Below are positions 1-9,385 of a stretch of DNA of 64,000 bases, piece after piece. The position numbers were made by a program, and so were the translations under genes. This DNA is from Candidatus Siliceabacter maunaloa (GTDB lineage: Bacteria > Actinomycetota > Thermoleophilia > Solirubrobacterales > Solirubrobacteraceae): assembly GCA_024330185.1 (NCBI GenBank), contig JANDLV010000003.1, forward strand, positions 1 through 64,000, read 5' to 3'. The notes below the pieces were generated by a model that saw only the letters and a program-made list of their open reading frames with translations, was not told where the DNA came from and made no database searches. Within the stretch, counting starts at the first letter, position 1, and the number at the start of each line of letters is the position of its first letter.

Positions 1-365
1 CGCCGCCCGCCTCCGAGCCCACCGCTGGCGGCGCGCCCGCCCGCGTCAACGGCTCCGGCACCGCGGGCGCGGGGGACGCGGGCGGTACCTCCGGCCCAAC
101 GCGGGCGCGCACGGCGCAGCCCGACCCAGCCGCGCGCACCGCGGGCGGCGACCTTCCCTTCACGGGCTTCACCGCCGGCCTCTCAGGTAGCGCCGGAGGC
201 CTGCTCCTCGTCTTCGGCGCGCTCCTGCGCCGGCGCGACGTACAGGCGGCTCGCCGCCGTCAGGCGCTGGCCGTCATACCGCCCGACGAAGCGTCGCCGC
301 GCGACCCCGGGGAGCGTTGCCGGGGTGGCGAACCCGTGCCGCCCGCCGCCCCGCCCGACCACTAG
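1..365 (+). CDS. LPXTG-type surface protein, C-terminal end (partial)
   Basis: The 5' end lies outside the window; the reading frame enters at base 3. The visible 120 residues are a Gly/Ala/Thr/Pro-rich linker of low complexity, then LPFTG (bases 153-167), a hydrophobic stretch ending in GLLLVFGALL and the basic RRR. This is the tripartite sorting signal of sortase substrates, so the protein is probably exported and covalently fixed to the cell wall or spans the membrane. The tail after RRR is unusually long (about 45 residues, Pro-rich). Nothing can be said about the extracellular part. The next gene starts 60 bp downstream on the same strand. Confidence 0.75.
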   Translation, partial: PPASEPTAGGAPARVNGSGTAGAGDAGGTSGPTRARTAQPDPAARTAGGDLPFTGFTAGLSGSAGGLLLVFGALLRRRDVQAARRRQALAVIPPDEASPRDPGERCRGGEPVPPAAPPDH

Positions 366-424
366 AGCTCGGGGGCGGCACGGGAGAGCGACGCCGCGGC
401 CCGTGTGCTCCGTAGGCTGCAAGG

Positions 425-2391
425 GTGCTGCTGGGCGTCGACGTCGGGGGGACCTTCACCGACGCGGTCATCGCCTTCGACGGGCGACTTGTCACCGCCA
501 AGGCGCCGACGACGCCGGATGACCAGTCCGAGGGCGTCCTGGCCGCGGTGGACGCGGCGCTGGCGCGTGCCGGCGCGCGGGCGCAGGACGTCGAGGCCTT
601 CGCCCACGGGATGACCGTGGCCACCAACGCGCTGCTGGAGGGTCGCGGCGCACGTACCGTCCTGGCCGCCACCGAGGGCTTCACCGACGTCGTGGAGTTG
701 GGCCGCCAGGCCCGCGCCGACCTCTACCGATTGTGTGTCGCGCACCCCGCGCCGCTCGTGCCTGCGGACCGGCGCGTCGCGGTGCCCGAGCGCATGGGCC
801 CCGATGGCCCCCTGCGCGCGCTGGACGCCGAGGCCGCCGACGCGGTGGCCGAGCGCATCGCCGCGCTGGAGCCCGAGGCCGTGGCGGTGTGCCTGCTGCA
901 CGCCGACCGCCATCCGGAGCACGAGCGCGCGCTGGGCGAGGCGCTGGCCCGCCGGTTGCCCGGCGTGCACGTCTCCCTGTCCCACGAGGTGGTGGGGACC
1001 TTCCGCGAGTTCGAGCGCTTTGCGACCACCGAGGTCGACGCCGCGCTCTCCCCACTGCTGGCCGCCTACCTGCGCCGCATGGGCGAGCGCGCGGACGCGG
1101 TGGGGCTCCCCGCCCCGCTGGTCATGCAGTCCAGCGGTGGCCTGGCCGACGGCGGCCGTGCCGCCCGGCACGCCGCGCTGACCGTGCTCAGCGGGCCCGC
1201 GGGCGGCGCGGCCGCTGCGGCGCTGCTGGCCGCGCGCAGCGGGCGCGAGGACCTCCTGTGCTTCGACATGGGCGGCACCTCCTGCGACGTCTGCGTCGTG
1301 GAGGGCGGCTCGGTGCGCGAGAGCGCCGGACGCGAGGTCGGCGGCCGGCCGCTGGCGTTGCCCATGGTCGATGTGCACACCGTCGGCGCGGGCGGCGGCT
1401 CGATCGCCTGGCGCGACGGGGGCGGCGCGCTGCGCACCGGCCCGCGCAGCGCGGGCGCCGATCCCGGCCCGGCGTGCTACGGCCGGGGCGGCACGCTGCC
1501 CACGGTGACCGACGCCAACCTGATGCTCGGCCGCCTGGACGCTGACTCCCCGCTGGCCGGGAGCGTGGCACTGGACCGCCACGCCGCCGAGCGGGCGGTA
1601 GGCGGTCTGGCGCAGGGGCTGGGCCTCGACCCGCTCGCGTGCGCCGAGGGGATGGTGCGCGTCGCGAGCGCCGAGATGCTGCGCGCGCTACGGGTCATGA
1701 CCGTGGAGCAGGGCATCGACCCGCGCGCCTTCGCGCTGCTGGCCTTCGGCGGGGCGGGCGGGCTGCACGCCGCCGCTCTGGCCGACGAGCTGGGCATGGG
1801 CACCGTGCTGTGCCCGCGCGCCAGCGGCGTCCTCAGCGCGCTGGGCCTGGCCGCCGCCGACCGCCGCGCGACCGCGCAGCGCACCGTGCTGGCCAGTGAG
1901 CCCTCGGCCGAGGAGGTAGCCGCGGTGATCGACGCGCTGGGCGAGGAGGCGGAGCGCGAGCTGGGCGTGGTGGCCTCGGCCCGGCTCTCCACGGTCCTCG
2001 AGCTGCGCTACGCCGGCCAGGCCCACGAGCTGGCCGTCCGCGACCCCGAGGCGGACGAGGTCCGTGCCCGCTTCGAGGCGCTGCACGAGGAGCGCTACGG
2101 CTATCGCGACGTGCGCGCCGTCGTGGAGCTCGTGACCGCCCGCGTGACGGCCTCGCTCCCGGGCGCCGAGCTCACGTGGGCGGTGGAGGCACGGCCCACG
2201 CGGCGCACGCGCCGTACGGTCGTCTTCGACGGCGCGCAGCACGATGCGCAGGTCGCTCGCGGCGAGCCCGCACCGGACGAGGCGCTGGCCGGCCCGGCCA
2301 TCTGGGAGCTGCCCGAGGCCACGGTCGCCGTCCCGCCCGGGTGGCGCGCGCAGGCCGACGCGCTGGGGACGCTGGTGCTGGAGCGCGCGCG

Positions 2392-2395
<4 letters not shown>
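425..2395 (+). CDS. hyuA: Hydantoinase/oxoprolinase subunit A (HyuA family)
   Basis: This 656-residue protein belongs to the ATP-dependent hydantoinase A/5-oxoprolinase family (acetone carboxylase beta-like), which opens cyclic amides or carboxylates substrates. The ASKHA-type N-terminal motif DVGGTFTD sits at residues 5-12, SGPAGGA near 257, DMGGTSCDV near 281 and GADPGPACYGRGG near 345, all typical. Length matches the family (about 650-700). The GTG start at 425 puts the DVGGTFTD motif at the expected distance from the N-terminus. The stop overlaps the start of the B subunit by 4 bp (GTGA), so the two are translationally coupled. The exact substrate (hydantoin, 5-oxoproline or another) cannot be read from sequence. 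Confidence 0.92.
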
Positions 2396-3927
<1,532 letters not shown>

Positions 3928-3969
3928 CCTCCATCCGGGTCCCGCCCGACATGCGTCCCGTGATCGTGA

Positions 3970-4074
3970 TTGACCACGTTGACCAGGTCAGTTCGGACCG
4001 GCGAAGTCGAGATCGCCGAGGACTTCGACGAGCTGAGCGAGGAGGAGGCGCGCGCCTTCGGGCTTCGTGAGTAG
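3970..4074 (+). pseudogene. Antitoxin C-terminal remnant (Phd/VapB-like)
   Basis: The frame reads TGEVEIAEDFDELSEEE and then AFGLRE before a TAG stop at 4072-4074. This matches the usual C-terminal tail of antitoxins paired with PIN toxins (G-x-V-x-I-A-x-D-F-D then acidic). Stops at 3961 and 3967 close the frame, and no DNA-binding N-terminal half is found upstream, where hyuB ends. It directly precedes a broken VapC gene, so the pair was once a toxin-antitoxin module. I read this as decay, not as a small functional gene. Confidence 0.6.
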
Positions 4075-4076
4075 GG

Positions 4077-4293
4077 ATGGCAGCCGTGCTGCTGGACACG
4101 CAGGCACTGCTGCTCTGGACGACCGACGAGCGCGACGATGACCGAGCGTCACGCGCTGGCCGCCGCAGCGCTGCCGATGCACCACGCCGACCCGTTCGAT
4201 CGCATGCTCGTCGCTCAGGCGCGCGCGGAGGGCCTGCCGCTCGTCGGGTCGGACGCGGCGCTCGCCGCCTACGACGTCGAGGTGATCTGGTGA
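4077..4293 (+). pseudogene. VapC-like PIN toxin with internal deletion and frameshift
   Basis: From ATG 4077 the frame gives VLLDTQALLLWTTDERDDD, the N-terminus of a VapC PIN domain with its first acidic residue. In another frame from about 4132 the DNA encodes the C-terminal part, with HADPFDRMLVAQARAEGLPL and a terminal AAYDVEVIW before TGA 4291. Roughly 60 middle residues are missing and the frame is lost at the junction near 4132, so no active nuclease can be made. The two ends resemble the intact toxin at 45646-46038 (DPFDRLLVAQAQ; AAYGVPVIW). Confidence 0.7.
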
Positions 4294-4437
4294 GCGAGCC
4301 TCCCGGCATGAGCGATCGCGTCGGCTTCATCGGGCTGGGGATCATGGGCGGGCGCATGGCCGCCAACCCGGCGCGCGCGGGGTGGAGCTCACCGTCCAGA
4401 CCCGGACGCGCGAGTGGGAGGGTCTGGCCGCTGAAAA
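4290..4437 (+). pseudogene. Beta-hydroxyacid (3-hydroxyisobutyrate) dehydrogenase N-terminal fragment
   Basis: Beginning at GTG 4290 or ATG 4308, the frame reads VGFIGLGIMGGRMAANPARAG, the GxGxMG Rossmann start of 3-hydroxyisobutyrate dehydrogenase-type enzymes. At about 4376-4382 the frame shifts and the expected continuation, GVELTVQTRTREWEG, appears in a different frame. Homology then stops near 4437, leaving about 45 of the usual 290 residues. The fragment follows the broken VapC by a 4-bp overlap, as if it had been fused next to it by deletion. Clearly non-functional. Confidence 0.65.
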
Positions 4438-4453
4438 AAGTCCGCGGCCGCCC

Positions 4454-4482
4454 TTGGAATCGGGCCATTTCTGTACTACGGT
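4454..4482 (+). promoter_or_regulatory. Possible promoter for the DUF1802 gene
   Basis: TTGGAA (4454-4459), a 17-nt spacer and TACGGT (4477-4482) form a plausible vegetative promoter about 88 bp before the ATG at 4570. It lies in an unusually A/T-containing patch (a run of six A just upstream at 4434-4439) between the decayed genes and the next intact gene. No further support is available. Confidence 0.35.
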
Positions 4483-4569
4483 CACCCAGTCCCGCTGTCT
4501 GCGGTCTCCCTCGGGATGCCACGCGCGGGACTGTCTACGTAACCACGCCGTTCTCCCTCAGGAAGTTCC

Positions 4570-5202
4570 ATGCCTATCGCGTTCAAGGAATGGGCGGTCA
4601 CCGTCCGCGCGCTCGCCGAGGGCGAGCAGCTCGTCACGCTCCGAAAGGGGGGCATCCGCGAATCGCGGAAGCACTTCCGCTTGGAGCACAACCGCTTCTT
4701 CCTCTATCCCACGTTCGACCACCAGCACAACGACCTCGTCCGCGAATCCCACCAGCCCGAGCTGCGGCGCGCGCTGGAGGAGGGGGTGTGGGCCGACGGC
4801 GAGCCGCCGGTCCAGGCCCTGACGCGCGACGGCGGCATCGAGCAGCCCGAGCGCGTGCGCATCCGCGCCTGGGCCGAGGTCGCCGGGCACTTCGAGGTCA
4901 CCGACCCCCGCTGTGTGGATGCCCTCTCCCCCTACTACGTGTGGACCACGGACTACGCGGAGAAGCGCCTCTCCTGGAAGCGCCGCCACCCGCTGCACGT
5001 CCTGCTCCTGCGCACGTATCGCATCCCGCGGCCGGTCACCGTCCGCGTGAAGGACGGCTACGGCGGATGCCGCTCGTGGCTGGAGATCGCCCGTGATCTG
5101 CCCTTCGAGGGCACGCCGGTGCTCTCCGACGACGAGTTCGGCCGCGCCCGGGAGCAGATCGAGGCGATCTGCGCGGACGCCGCGGTCCCCGTGGCGGCCT
5201 GA
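4570..5202 (+). CDS. DUF1802 family protein
   Basis: This 210-residue cytoplasmic protein opens with AFKEWAVTVRAL and contains LRKGGIRE and FFLYPTFDHQ, hallmarks of DUF1802, a family of unknown function. A second conserved patch, YYVWTTDYAEKRLSWKRRHP, lies near residue 120. The ATG at 4570 is preceded by AGGAA (4560-4564), an acceptable ribosome-binding site, which supports this start. It precedes a DUF1152 gene with an 11-13 bp overlap, suggesting coexpression. No catalytic residue can be named. Confidence 0.8.
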   Translation: MPIAFKEWAVTVRALAEGEQLVTLRKGGIRESRKHFRLEHNRFFLYPTFDHQHNDLVRESHQPELRRALEEGVWADGEPPVQALTRDGGIEQPERVRIRAWAEVAGHFEVTDPRCVDALSPYYVWTTDYAEKRLSWKRRHPLHVLLLRTYRIPRPVTVRVKDGYGGCRSWLEIARDLPFEGTPVLSDDEFGRAREQIEAICADAAVPVAA

Positions 5203-6143
5203 GCCCCTCCGGTATCGACGTACGGCTGCGCGCTGCCACGCGCGCGCTGTGCGTCGGCATCGGCGGGGGTGGCGACGTGGTCGGCGCCCTGGCGGCCTCC
5301 CAGCTCGCGGTCGCGCTGGGCTGTGAACGGGTGCTCGGCGGGCTCACGTGGGAGCGCCGGCCGGTCGATCCCATCCCCGGGCCGCGGCGCCTGGACGAGG
5401 CCACCGGCGCACGGGCGCTCAACGCCGCGGTTGCCCTCGCCGGGCCCGACACCGCCGGCCCGGGCGGCTTTCGCTTCGCCGAGAGCCACATGGCTCGCGC
5501 GCTGGGCGAGCAGACGGTGCTCGTGGACCCCAACCCGGGCCCACGGGCCGTCGGCGAGGCGCTCGCCGATGCGGCGGTGCAGCTCGGTTGTGACCTCGTG
5601 CTTCTGGTCGACGTGGGCGGCGACGTGCTGGGCCACGGGGACGAGGAGGGGCTCGCTTCCCCCCTGGCGGACGCCGTGCTGCTGGCCGCCGCCCCGGCCA
5701 TCGAGGCGGCGGGCGTGGCGACCGCGGCGGCGGTCTTCGGCGCGGGCTGCGACGGCGAGCTGACGCCCGACGAGGTACTGGAGCGGGTGAGCGAGGTCGC
5801 GACCGCCGGGGGCCTGCTGGGCGCCTGGGCCCCGACGCCAGAGGGCGTGGCCGAGCTGGAGCGCACCGTTGCGGCGGTGCCCACCGAGGCCTCGGCCATG
5901 GCCGTGCGCTGCGCGCGTGGCGAGGTGGGCGGGGCGGCGATCCGTGAGGGCCGGCGGGTGGTGCGCCTGACGCCGGTGGGCGGGCTGACGTTCTTCCTGG
6001 ACTGCGAGACGACGATCGGCTCGGCAGCGCGGTGTGCGGCCGCGGTGATGGGGGCTCGTGATCTGTTGGACGCCGATTCGCGTCTGCGGGCGCTGGGGGT
6101 GGCGACGGAGCTGGGGTATGAGTCGGGTTTGCCGTCTCCCTAA
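5190..6143 (+). CDS. DUF1152 domain protein
   Basis: The protein contains the N-terminal GIGGGGDVVGAL, then LGGLTWERRPVDPIPGPR and LLVDVGGDVLGHGDEEGL, the conserved core of DUF1152 (function unknown; Rossmann-like glycine-rich start). A start at GTG 5277 would cut the glycine loop, so I extend to GTG 5190, which adds the strand LRAATRALCVGIGGGG and overlaps the upstream stop. CTG 5199 is an alternative. Length is then 317 residues. Coupled to the DUF1802 gene; the pairing may mean a shared pathway but no reaction can be assigned. Confidence 0.75.
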   Translation, partial: RGGLSPSGIDVRLRAATRALCVGIGGGGDVVGALAASQLAVALGCERVLGGLTWERRPVDPIPGPRRLDEATGARALNAAVALAGPDTAGPGGFRFAESHMARALGEQTVLVDPNPGPRAVGEALADAAVQLGCDLVLLVDVGGDVLGHGDEEGLASPLADAVLLAAAPAIEAAGVATAAAVFGAGCDGELTPDEVLERVSEVATAGGLLGAWAPTPEGVAELERTVAAVPTEASAMAVRCARGEVGGAAIREGRRVVRLTPVGGLTFFLDCETTIGSAARCAAAVMGARDLLDADSRLRALGVATELGYESGLPSP

Positions 6144-6148
6144 CTGGT

Positions 6149-6376
6149 GCCGGCCGCAAACGAACGGCATCGCTCGTCGACAGCACGCGCCTACTTCAAC
6201 TCGGGATGATCGACGCCGCGCAGCTGGCCGGCCTCACCGACCTGCGCGCGGAGAAGGTCATGTACTGGGCCCTGAGTCTCGTCGGCGACGTCTCCGGCGA
6301 GGATCCGGCGCTGCGCGACGCCGTGGCCCAACTGCGCGCCTGGGCGGTGGAGGTCCGTGGTCATCGGCCGCGGTAG
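6149..6376 (+). pseudogene. Penicillin acylase-like C-terminal remnant
   Basis: One open frame ending at TAG 6374 reads LTDLRAEKVMYWALSLVGD, then PALRDAVAQLRAWAVEV and GHR. I recognise the pattern TDLRG-x-VLP...DPALRDAVAxLRAW..G.HR from the C-terminal part of penicillin acylase (Ntn hydrolase) proteins of related bacteria. The signal peptide, catalytic Ser and the DRDGDG tail that should surround this piece are absent, so this would be about 65 residues of an originally 700-residue gene. It could instead be a small unrelated ORF from ATG 6206; the assignment is by eye only. Confidence 0.35.
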
Positions 6377-6386
6377 GTACATGTGA

Positions 6387-6392
6387 TAGTTT
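6387..6392 (+). promoter_or_regulatory. -10 element, leaderless promoter of the CopG antitoxin
   Basis: TAGTTT lies 7 nt before the GTG at 6400, in an AT-rich patch (GTGATAGTTTCATATCC) that stands out from its surroundings. This spacing places transcription start at or next to the start codon, and there is no ribosome-binding site. No convincing -35 is visible. Confidence 0.5.
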
Positions 6393-6399
6393 CATATCC

Positions 6400-6636
6400 G
6401 TGAGCCGTCTCCTCTCGGTCTCGGTCCCCGACGAGTTGCTCGAGCAGATCGAGGTGATGGCCGGCGAGCGCGGCCAGACCAAGAGCGAGTTCGTACGCGC
6501 GAGCCTGCGCGAACAGGTGCTCATGGAGCGCTGGCGTGATCTCCAGCGCGAGGGTCGCGCCCTCGCTGAGGCGCGGGGCATCGGCCCCGAGGACGTCGAG
6601 CGCATCGTCGACGCGGTCCGCGCCGAGCGCGCCTGA
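6400..6636 (+). CDS. CopG-type ribbon-helix-helix antitoxin
   Basis: A 78-residue protein starting SRLLSVSVPDELLEQIE, with QTKSEFVRASLREQV, the beta strand plus two helices of ribbon-helix-helix DNA-binding antitoxins. The C-terminal third (EDVERIVDAVRAERA) is a charged helix of the kind that neutralises a PIN toxin. GTG 6400 places the DNA-binding strand at the very N-terminus as expected. Its stop is overlapped by the start of the toxin gene. It should repress its own operon and bind the toxin. Confidence 0.82.
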   Translation: MSRLLSVSVPDELLEQIEVMAGERGQTKSEFVRASLREQVLMERWRDLQREGRALAEARGIGPEDVERIVDAVRAERA

Positions 6637-7052
6637 CCCTGCGCGTCCTGCTCGACACGAACGTCCTGGTCTCGGCGAGCCTCACGGCGGGGCCGCCGGG
6701 CCGGGTCGTCGACGAGGTCGTGAAGGGCCGCCTGCAGCTCGTGCTCTCCGAGCCCGTCCTGGTCGAGCTGCGTCGGGTATTGACGGTCAAGATCGGCTGG
6801 GAGCCGAGCCGCTGGCGTCCGAGGGAGGCGTTCCTGTGCGAGCTGGCCGCCGAGAGACCCCCTGCTCCCAACGTCGCCGTTGCGCCGGTCACTGGCCATG
6901 GTCCCGACGACGAGATCCTCGCCTGCGCCGTCGCGGCTGGGGTCGATGTCCTCGTCACCGGCGACCACGAGCACCTCGTGCCCCTCGGCCAGCACGAGGG
7001 CGTGGGCATCCTCACCCCCCAGGCCGTTCTGGCCGAGCTTGCGGCGAGGTGA
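6633..7052 (+). CDS. PIN-domain toxin (COG1569 type)
   Basis: The protein reads LRVLLDTNVLVSASL at its start and has LVELRRVL, DDEILACAVAAGVDVLVTGD and a C-terminal LTPQAVLAEL. These hold the four acidic metal ligands of a PIN ribonuclease. ATG or GTG starts that keep the DTN motif do not exist: the next GTG is at 6720, after the first active-site Asp. The likely start is CTG 6633, which overlaps the antitoxin stop (CTGA), or CTG 6639. Weak starts and coupling keep toxin output below antitoxin. Length about 139 residues. Confidence 0.8.
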   Translation: MTLRVLLDTNVLVSASLTAGPPGRVVDEVVKGRLQLVLSEPVLVELRRVLTVKIGWEPSRWRPREAFLCELAAERPPAPNVAVAPVTGHGPDDEILACAVAAGVDVLVTGDHEHLVPLGQHEGVGILTPQAVLAELAAR

Positions 7053-7055
7053 GCG

Positions 7056-7832
7056 GTGGCCTGGAGCGAGTCGGAGTCCGACAACTTCGCCGCCCGCCAC
7101 GACGACGCCCAGGCGGGCGGCACCGCGCTGATCCTCGAGCTGCTGGAGGACACGCGCGCGCGGCTGGAGCGCCTGCTGCCGGCGCTCCCCGGCGAGGTGA
7201 CCGTCGTGGTCCACGCGACCCCCGGGGAGCTCATGCTCGGCCAGCCCGCCGTCGCCCTCATGCGCGCCGCCACGGCTCCCGCCTCGCGGCGCTACCTGGT
7301 GGGCTGGGTAGCCCGCGACCGCATGGACGTCCTCGGCCCGGCGGCGCTCAACGCCCGGGCCTCGGGGGTGGAGGGCTCGCGCGAGATGTTGCGCCTGGCT
7401 CCCGCCGCGCTCTACGCGCAGCTCGCGGTCGCCGCCAACGGGCTGGCCTGGCCGCCGCCCTACCGCCCTGTGCGGGCCCTGCGCGCCGTGCGCTGGGCGT
7501 GGCTGGTGCTGGGCGGCCCGGCCTGGCTCGGGGGCCAGACCCCGCACGCGCGCGCGCCCATCGCCCGGCGCCTGCGCGAGGGCAACCGGCCCGCCTTCCC
7601 GCCCGCGCTGGGCGACGCGGCGCTGCTGGGGGGCACGATCCTGGATCTCCTGACCATCGAGCGGGGGCGCGACGCGGCGGTGACCCTGGCCTGCGCGCAG
7701 CCCGACGACACCGGGGCGCGCGAGATCATCGCGCGTGCCTTCGACCGCGACGCCGCCGACGTCGAGCGGCGGTGGCGGGCGCACCTGGACCGCGTCACCG
7801 GCCGCGAGGAGCGCGACGAGCGGCTGTGGTGA
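7056..7832 (+). CDS. Conserved hypothetical protein, metalloprotease-like layout without HExxH
   Basis: A 258-residue protein with no signal peptide. The N-terminal half alternates beta strands and loops (VTVVVHATPGELM; RRYLVGW), and the end reads AREIIARAFDRDAADVERRWRAHL. The arrangement resembles gluzincin (peptidase MA-like) proteins found in actinobacteria, in which a C-terminal helix of this sort follows the catalytic domain, but the HExxH zinc motif is absent (LAPAALYAQLAVAANG stands in the corresponding position). It could be a catalytically dead relative or something unrelated. It follows the PIN toxin by 3 bp and may ride on that transcript. Confidence 0.6.
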   Translation: MAWSESESDNFAARHDDAQAGGTALILELLEDTRARLERLLPALPGEVTVVVHATPGELMLGQPAVALMRAATAPASRRYLVGWVARDRMDVLGPAALNARASGVEGSREMLRLAPAALYAQLAVAANGLAWPPPYRPVRALRAVRWAWLVLGGPAWLGGQTPHARAPIARRLREGNRPAFPPALGDAALLGGTILDLLTIERGRDAAVTLACAQPDDTGAREIIARAFDRDAADVERRWRAHLDRVTGREERDERLW

Positions 7833-7852
7833 GGCGGTCCCGGCAACGGGTC

Positions 7853-7858
7853 TACGCT
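7853..7858 (+). promoter_or_regulatory. -10 element, leaderless promoter of the DUF2277 gene
   Basis: TACGCT ends 6 nt before ATG 7865, with no ribosome-binding site between. This predicts transcription starting at the ATG itself. The same hexamer at the same distance is used by the antitoxin gene at 45407. Confidence 0.5.
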
Positions 7859-7864
7859 GGGCGG

Positions 7865-8140
7865 ATGTGTCGCAACATCCGCACCCTCCACAACTTCGCC
7901 CCGCCGGCAACCGATGAGGAGGTCCGCTCGGCCGCGCTGCAGTACGTGCGCAAGGTCAGCGGCTCCTCCAAGCCGTCGCAGGCCAATGCCGAGGCCTTCC
8001 AGCGCGCCGTCGACACGGTCGCCGCCGCGACGTCCACGCTGCTCGACGAGCTCGTGACGGCCGCGCCGCCCAAGGACCGCGAGGTCGAGGCGTCCAAAGC
8101 GCGCGAGCGGGGACAGGCGCGCGCTGCGCGGGCCGCGTAG
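7865..8140 (+). CDS. DUF2277 family protein
   Basis: A 91-residue protein beginning MCRNIRTLHNFAPPAT, with AALQYVRKVSG, PSQANAEAFQRAV and LLDELVTAAPPKDR. These are the conserved blocks of DUF2277, a small helical family of unknown function common in actinobacteria and proteobacteria. The Cys at position 2 is invariant in members I recall. Length and start match the family. The gene stands alone, followed by a DoxX gene 51 bp on. Confidence 0.88.
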   Translation: MCRNIRTLHNFAPPATDEEVRSAALQYVRKVSGSSKPSQANAEAFQRAVDTVAAATSTLLDELVTAAPPKDREVEASKARERGQARAARAA

Positions 8141-8191
8141 ACGGCTACCTCCTGGCGATTGCGCGGCCGGGCCTCGGGGCAGGCCACCGTC

Positions 8192-8692
8192 ATGAATCCA
8201 GGCACAACCATCCTCCGCGTGGTCGCCGGCGGCCTGCTGGCCGGCCACGGCGCCCAGAAGCTGTTCGGCTGGTTCGGGGGCCACGGCCCCGAGGGCACCG
8301 GGCAGTTCTTCGAGTCCGGCCTCGGGCTGGCACCGGGCCGTCGCCATGCGCAGGCCGCCGGCGCGGCCGAGTTCGGCGGTGGCCTCATGCTCGCCACGGG
8401 CCTGGGCACGCCCCTGGCCGCCGCCGCGCTCTCGGGCACGATGATCACCGCGATCCAGAAGGTCCACCTCGACAAGGGCCCGTGGGCCACCGAGGGCGGC
8501 TGGGAGTACAACGCGGTCCTCCTCGCGCTCCTGTTCGCGCTCACCGACGAGGACTCGGGGTCCGGCTGGGCCGTGGCGCAGCTCGCCGCGGGCGCCGCAG
8601 GCTCCTGGCTTGCCACCGGCCCGCTCAATGAGGCCGCCGGCGGGGGCGAGGCCACGGCCGCGCCCGCGGGCGACCCCGCGTCCACGGCCTAG
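8192..8692 (+). CDS. DoxX family membrane protein
   Basis: A 166-residue integral membrane protein with four hydrophobic segments. The first reads [26 protein letters not shown], the typical DoxX first helix with HGx[21 protein letters not shown] follows for the second. The C-terminus after the last helix is Ala/Gly-rich and probably cytoplasmic. DoxX proteins are linked to quinone/thiosulfate redox or to oxidative stress membrane complexes, but most members have no proven role. Ends 3 bp from the convergent cyclase gene. Confidence 0.88.
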   Translation: MNPGTTILRVVAGGLLAGHGAQKLFGWFGGHGPEGTGQFFESGLGLAPGRRHAQAAGAAEFGGGLMLATGLGTPLAAAALSGTMITAIQKVHLDKGPWATEGGWEYNAVLLALLFALTDEDSGSGWAVAQLAAGAAGSWLATGPLNEAAGGGEATAAPAGDPASTA

Positions 8693-8695
8693 CGG

Positions 8696-9382
8696 TCACA
8701 TCAGCGCGAGGATCCGCGCCGGGCCGCCGCTGCCCGCCTCGAAGGGCGTCACGCCGACGACCAGCGTGGCGCCCGCCGGCGGCACAGCCTCCAGCCGGGC
8801 GAGGTTCTCGATGCCGTAGCGCCCGCTGGGCAGCCACGAGACATGCGCGGCGAAGTCGGTCGAGGCTCCCGGGTCGAGGCTCGCGGTGTCCAGGCCGATC
8901 GCGCGCACGCCGGGGCGCTGCGCCTTGAGGAACTCGGTCAGCTCGGCGGCCAGGCCGGGCGAGTGCAGGACGCCGGCGTCGTCGGCGTTGAGATAGGAGG
9001 CGGGGTCACCGGCGCGCTCGCCCCAGCCGGTCAGCACGGCCACCGCGCAGCGGCCGGGCAGCCGCCCGTGCCGGCGCTCCCAGTCGAGCACGTCGTCGGG
9101 GATCACCATGCCGTCGGGGTCGCCGCCCAGCCGGTCGCGCACGTCGAGCACCGCGAGAGGCAGCACCAGCTCTGTCGCCGGGATCGCGTCGACCGTGGCC
9201 GCACCCGTGGCGAAGTGGGCGGGGGCGTCGACGTGGGTGCCCGAGTGCTCGTCGAAGGCCCACGAGCGCACGTAGAAGCCGTCGGCCTCCACGGCGAACC
9301 TGTCGGCCACGCGCACCGGGTCGTAGGCCGGGAACATCGGCGTGCGCGGGGAGAGGACATGGGTGAGGTCGACGACCTCCAT
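8696..9382 (-). CDS. Cyclase family protein (kynurenine formamidase-like)
   Basis: The 228-residue protein starts EVVDLTHVLSPRTPMFP and carries HSGTHVDAPAHF near residue 48, the metal-binding HxGTHxDxPxH motif of the cyclase/KynB family, plus GLDTASLDPG further on. Family members are Zn/Mn-dependent amidohydrolases such as arylformamidase; others are of unknown substrate. No tryptophan catabolic gene is nearby, so the kynurenine role is not supported by context. It is the last gene of the cysM-tatA-JAMM-zinc ribbon cluster, 3 bp after the previous stop. Confidence 0.85.
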   Translation of the reverse strand: MEVVDLTHVLSPRTPMFPAYDPVRVADRFAVEADGFYVRSWAFDEHSGTHVDAPAHFATGAATVDAIPATELVLPLAVLDVRDRLGGDPDGMVIPDDVLDWERRHGRLPGRCAVAVLTGWGERAGDPASYLNADDAGVLHSPGLAAELTEFLKAQRPGVRAIGLDTASLDPGASTDFAAHVSWLPSGRYGIENLARLEAVPPAGATLVVGVTPFEAGSGGPARILALM

Positions 9383-9385
9383 CCA

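Noticed and set aside
362-1582. Long antisense open frame opposite hyuA
   Set aside because: It mirrors the codon bias of hyuA and shows no family pattern; many similar GC-driven shadows occur opposite real genes.
2176-2391. N-terminal extension of hyuB
   Set aside because: The extra residues are Arg/Gly-rich shadow of the hyuA 3' end and not in the family.
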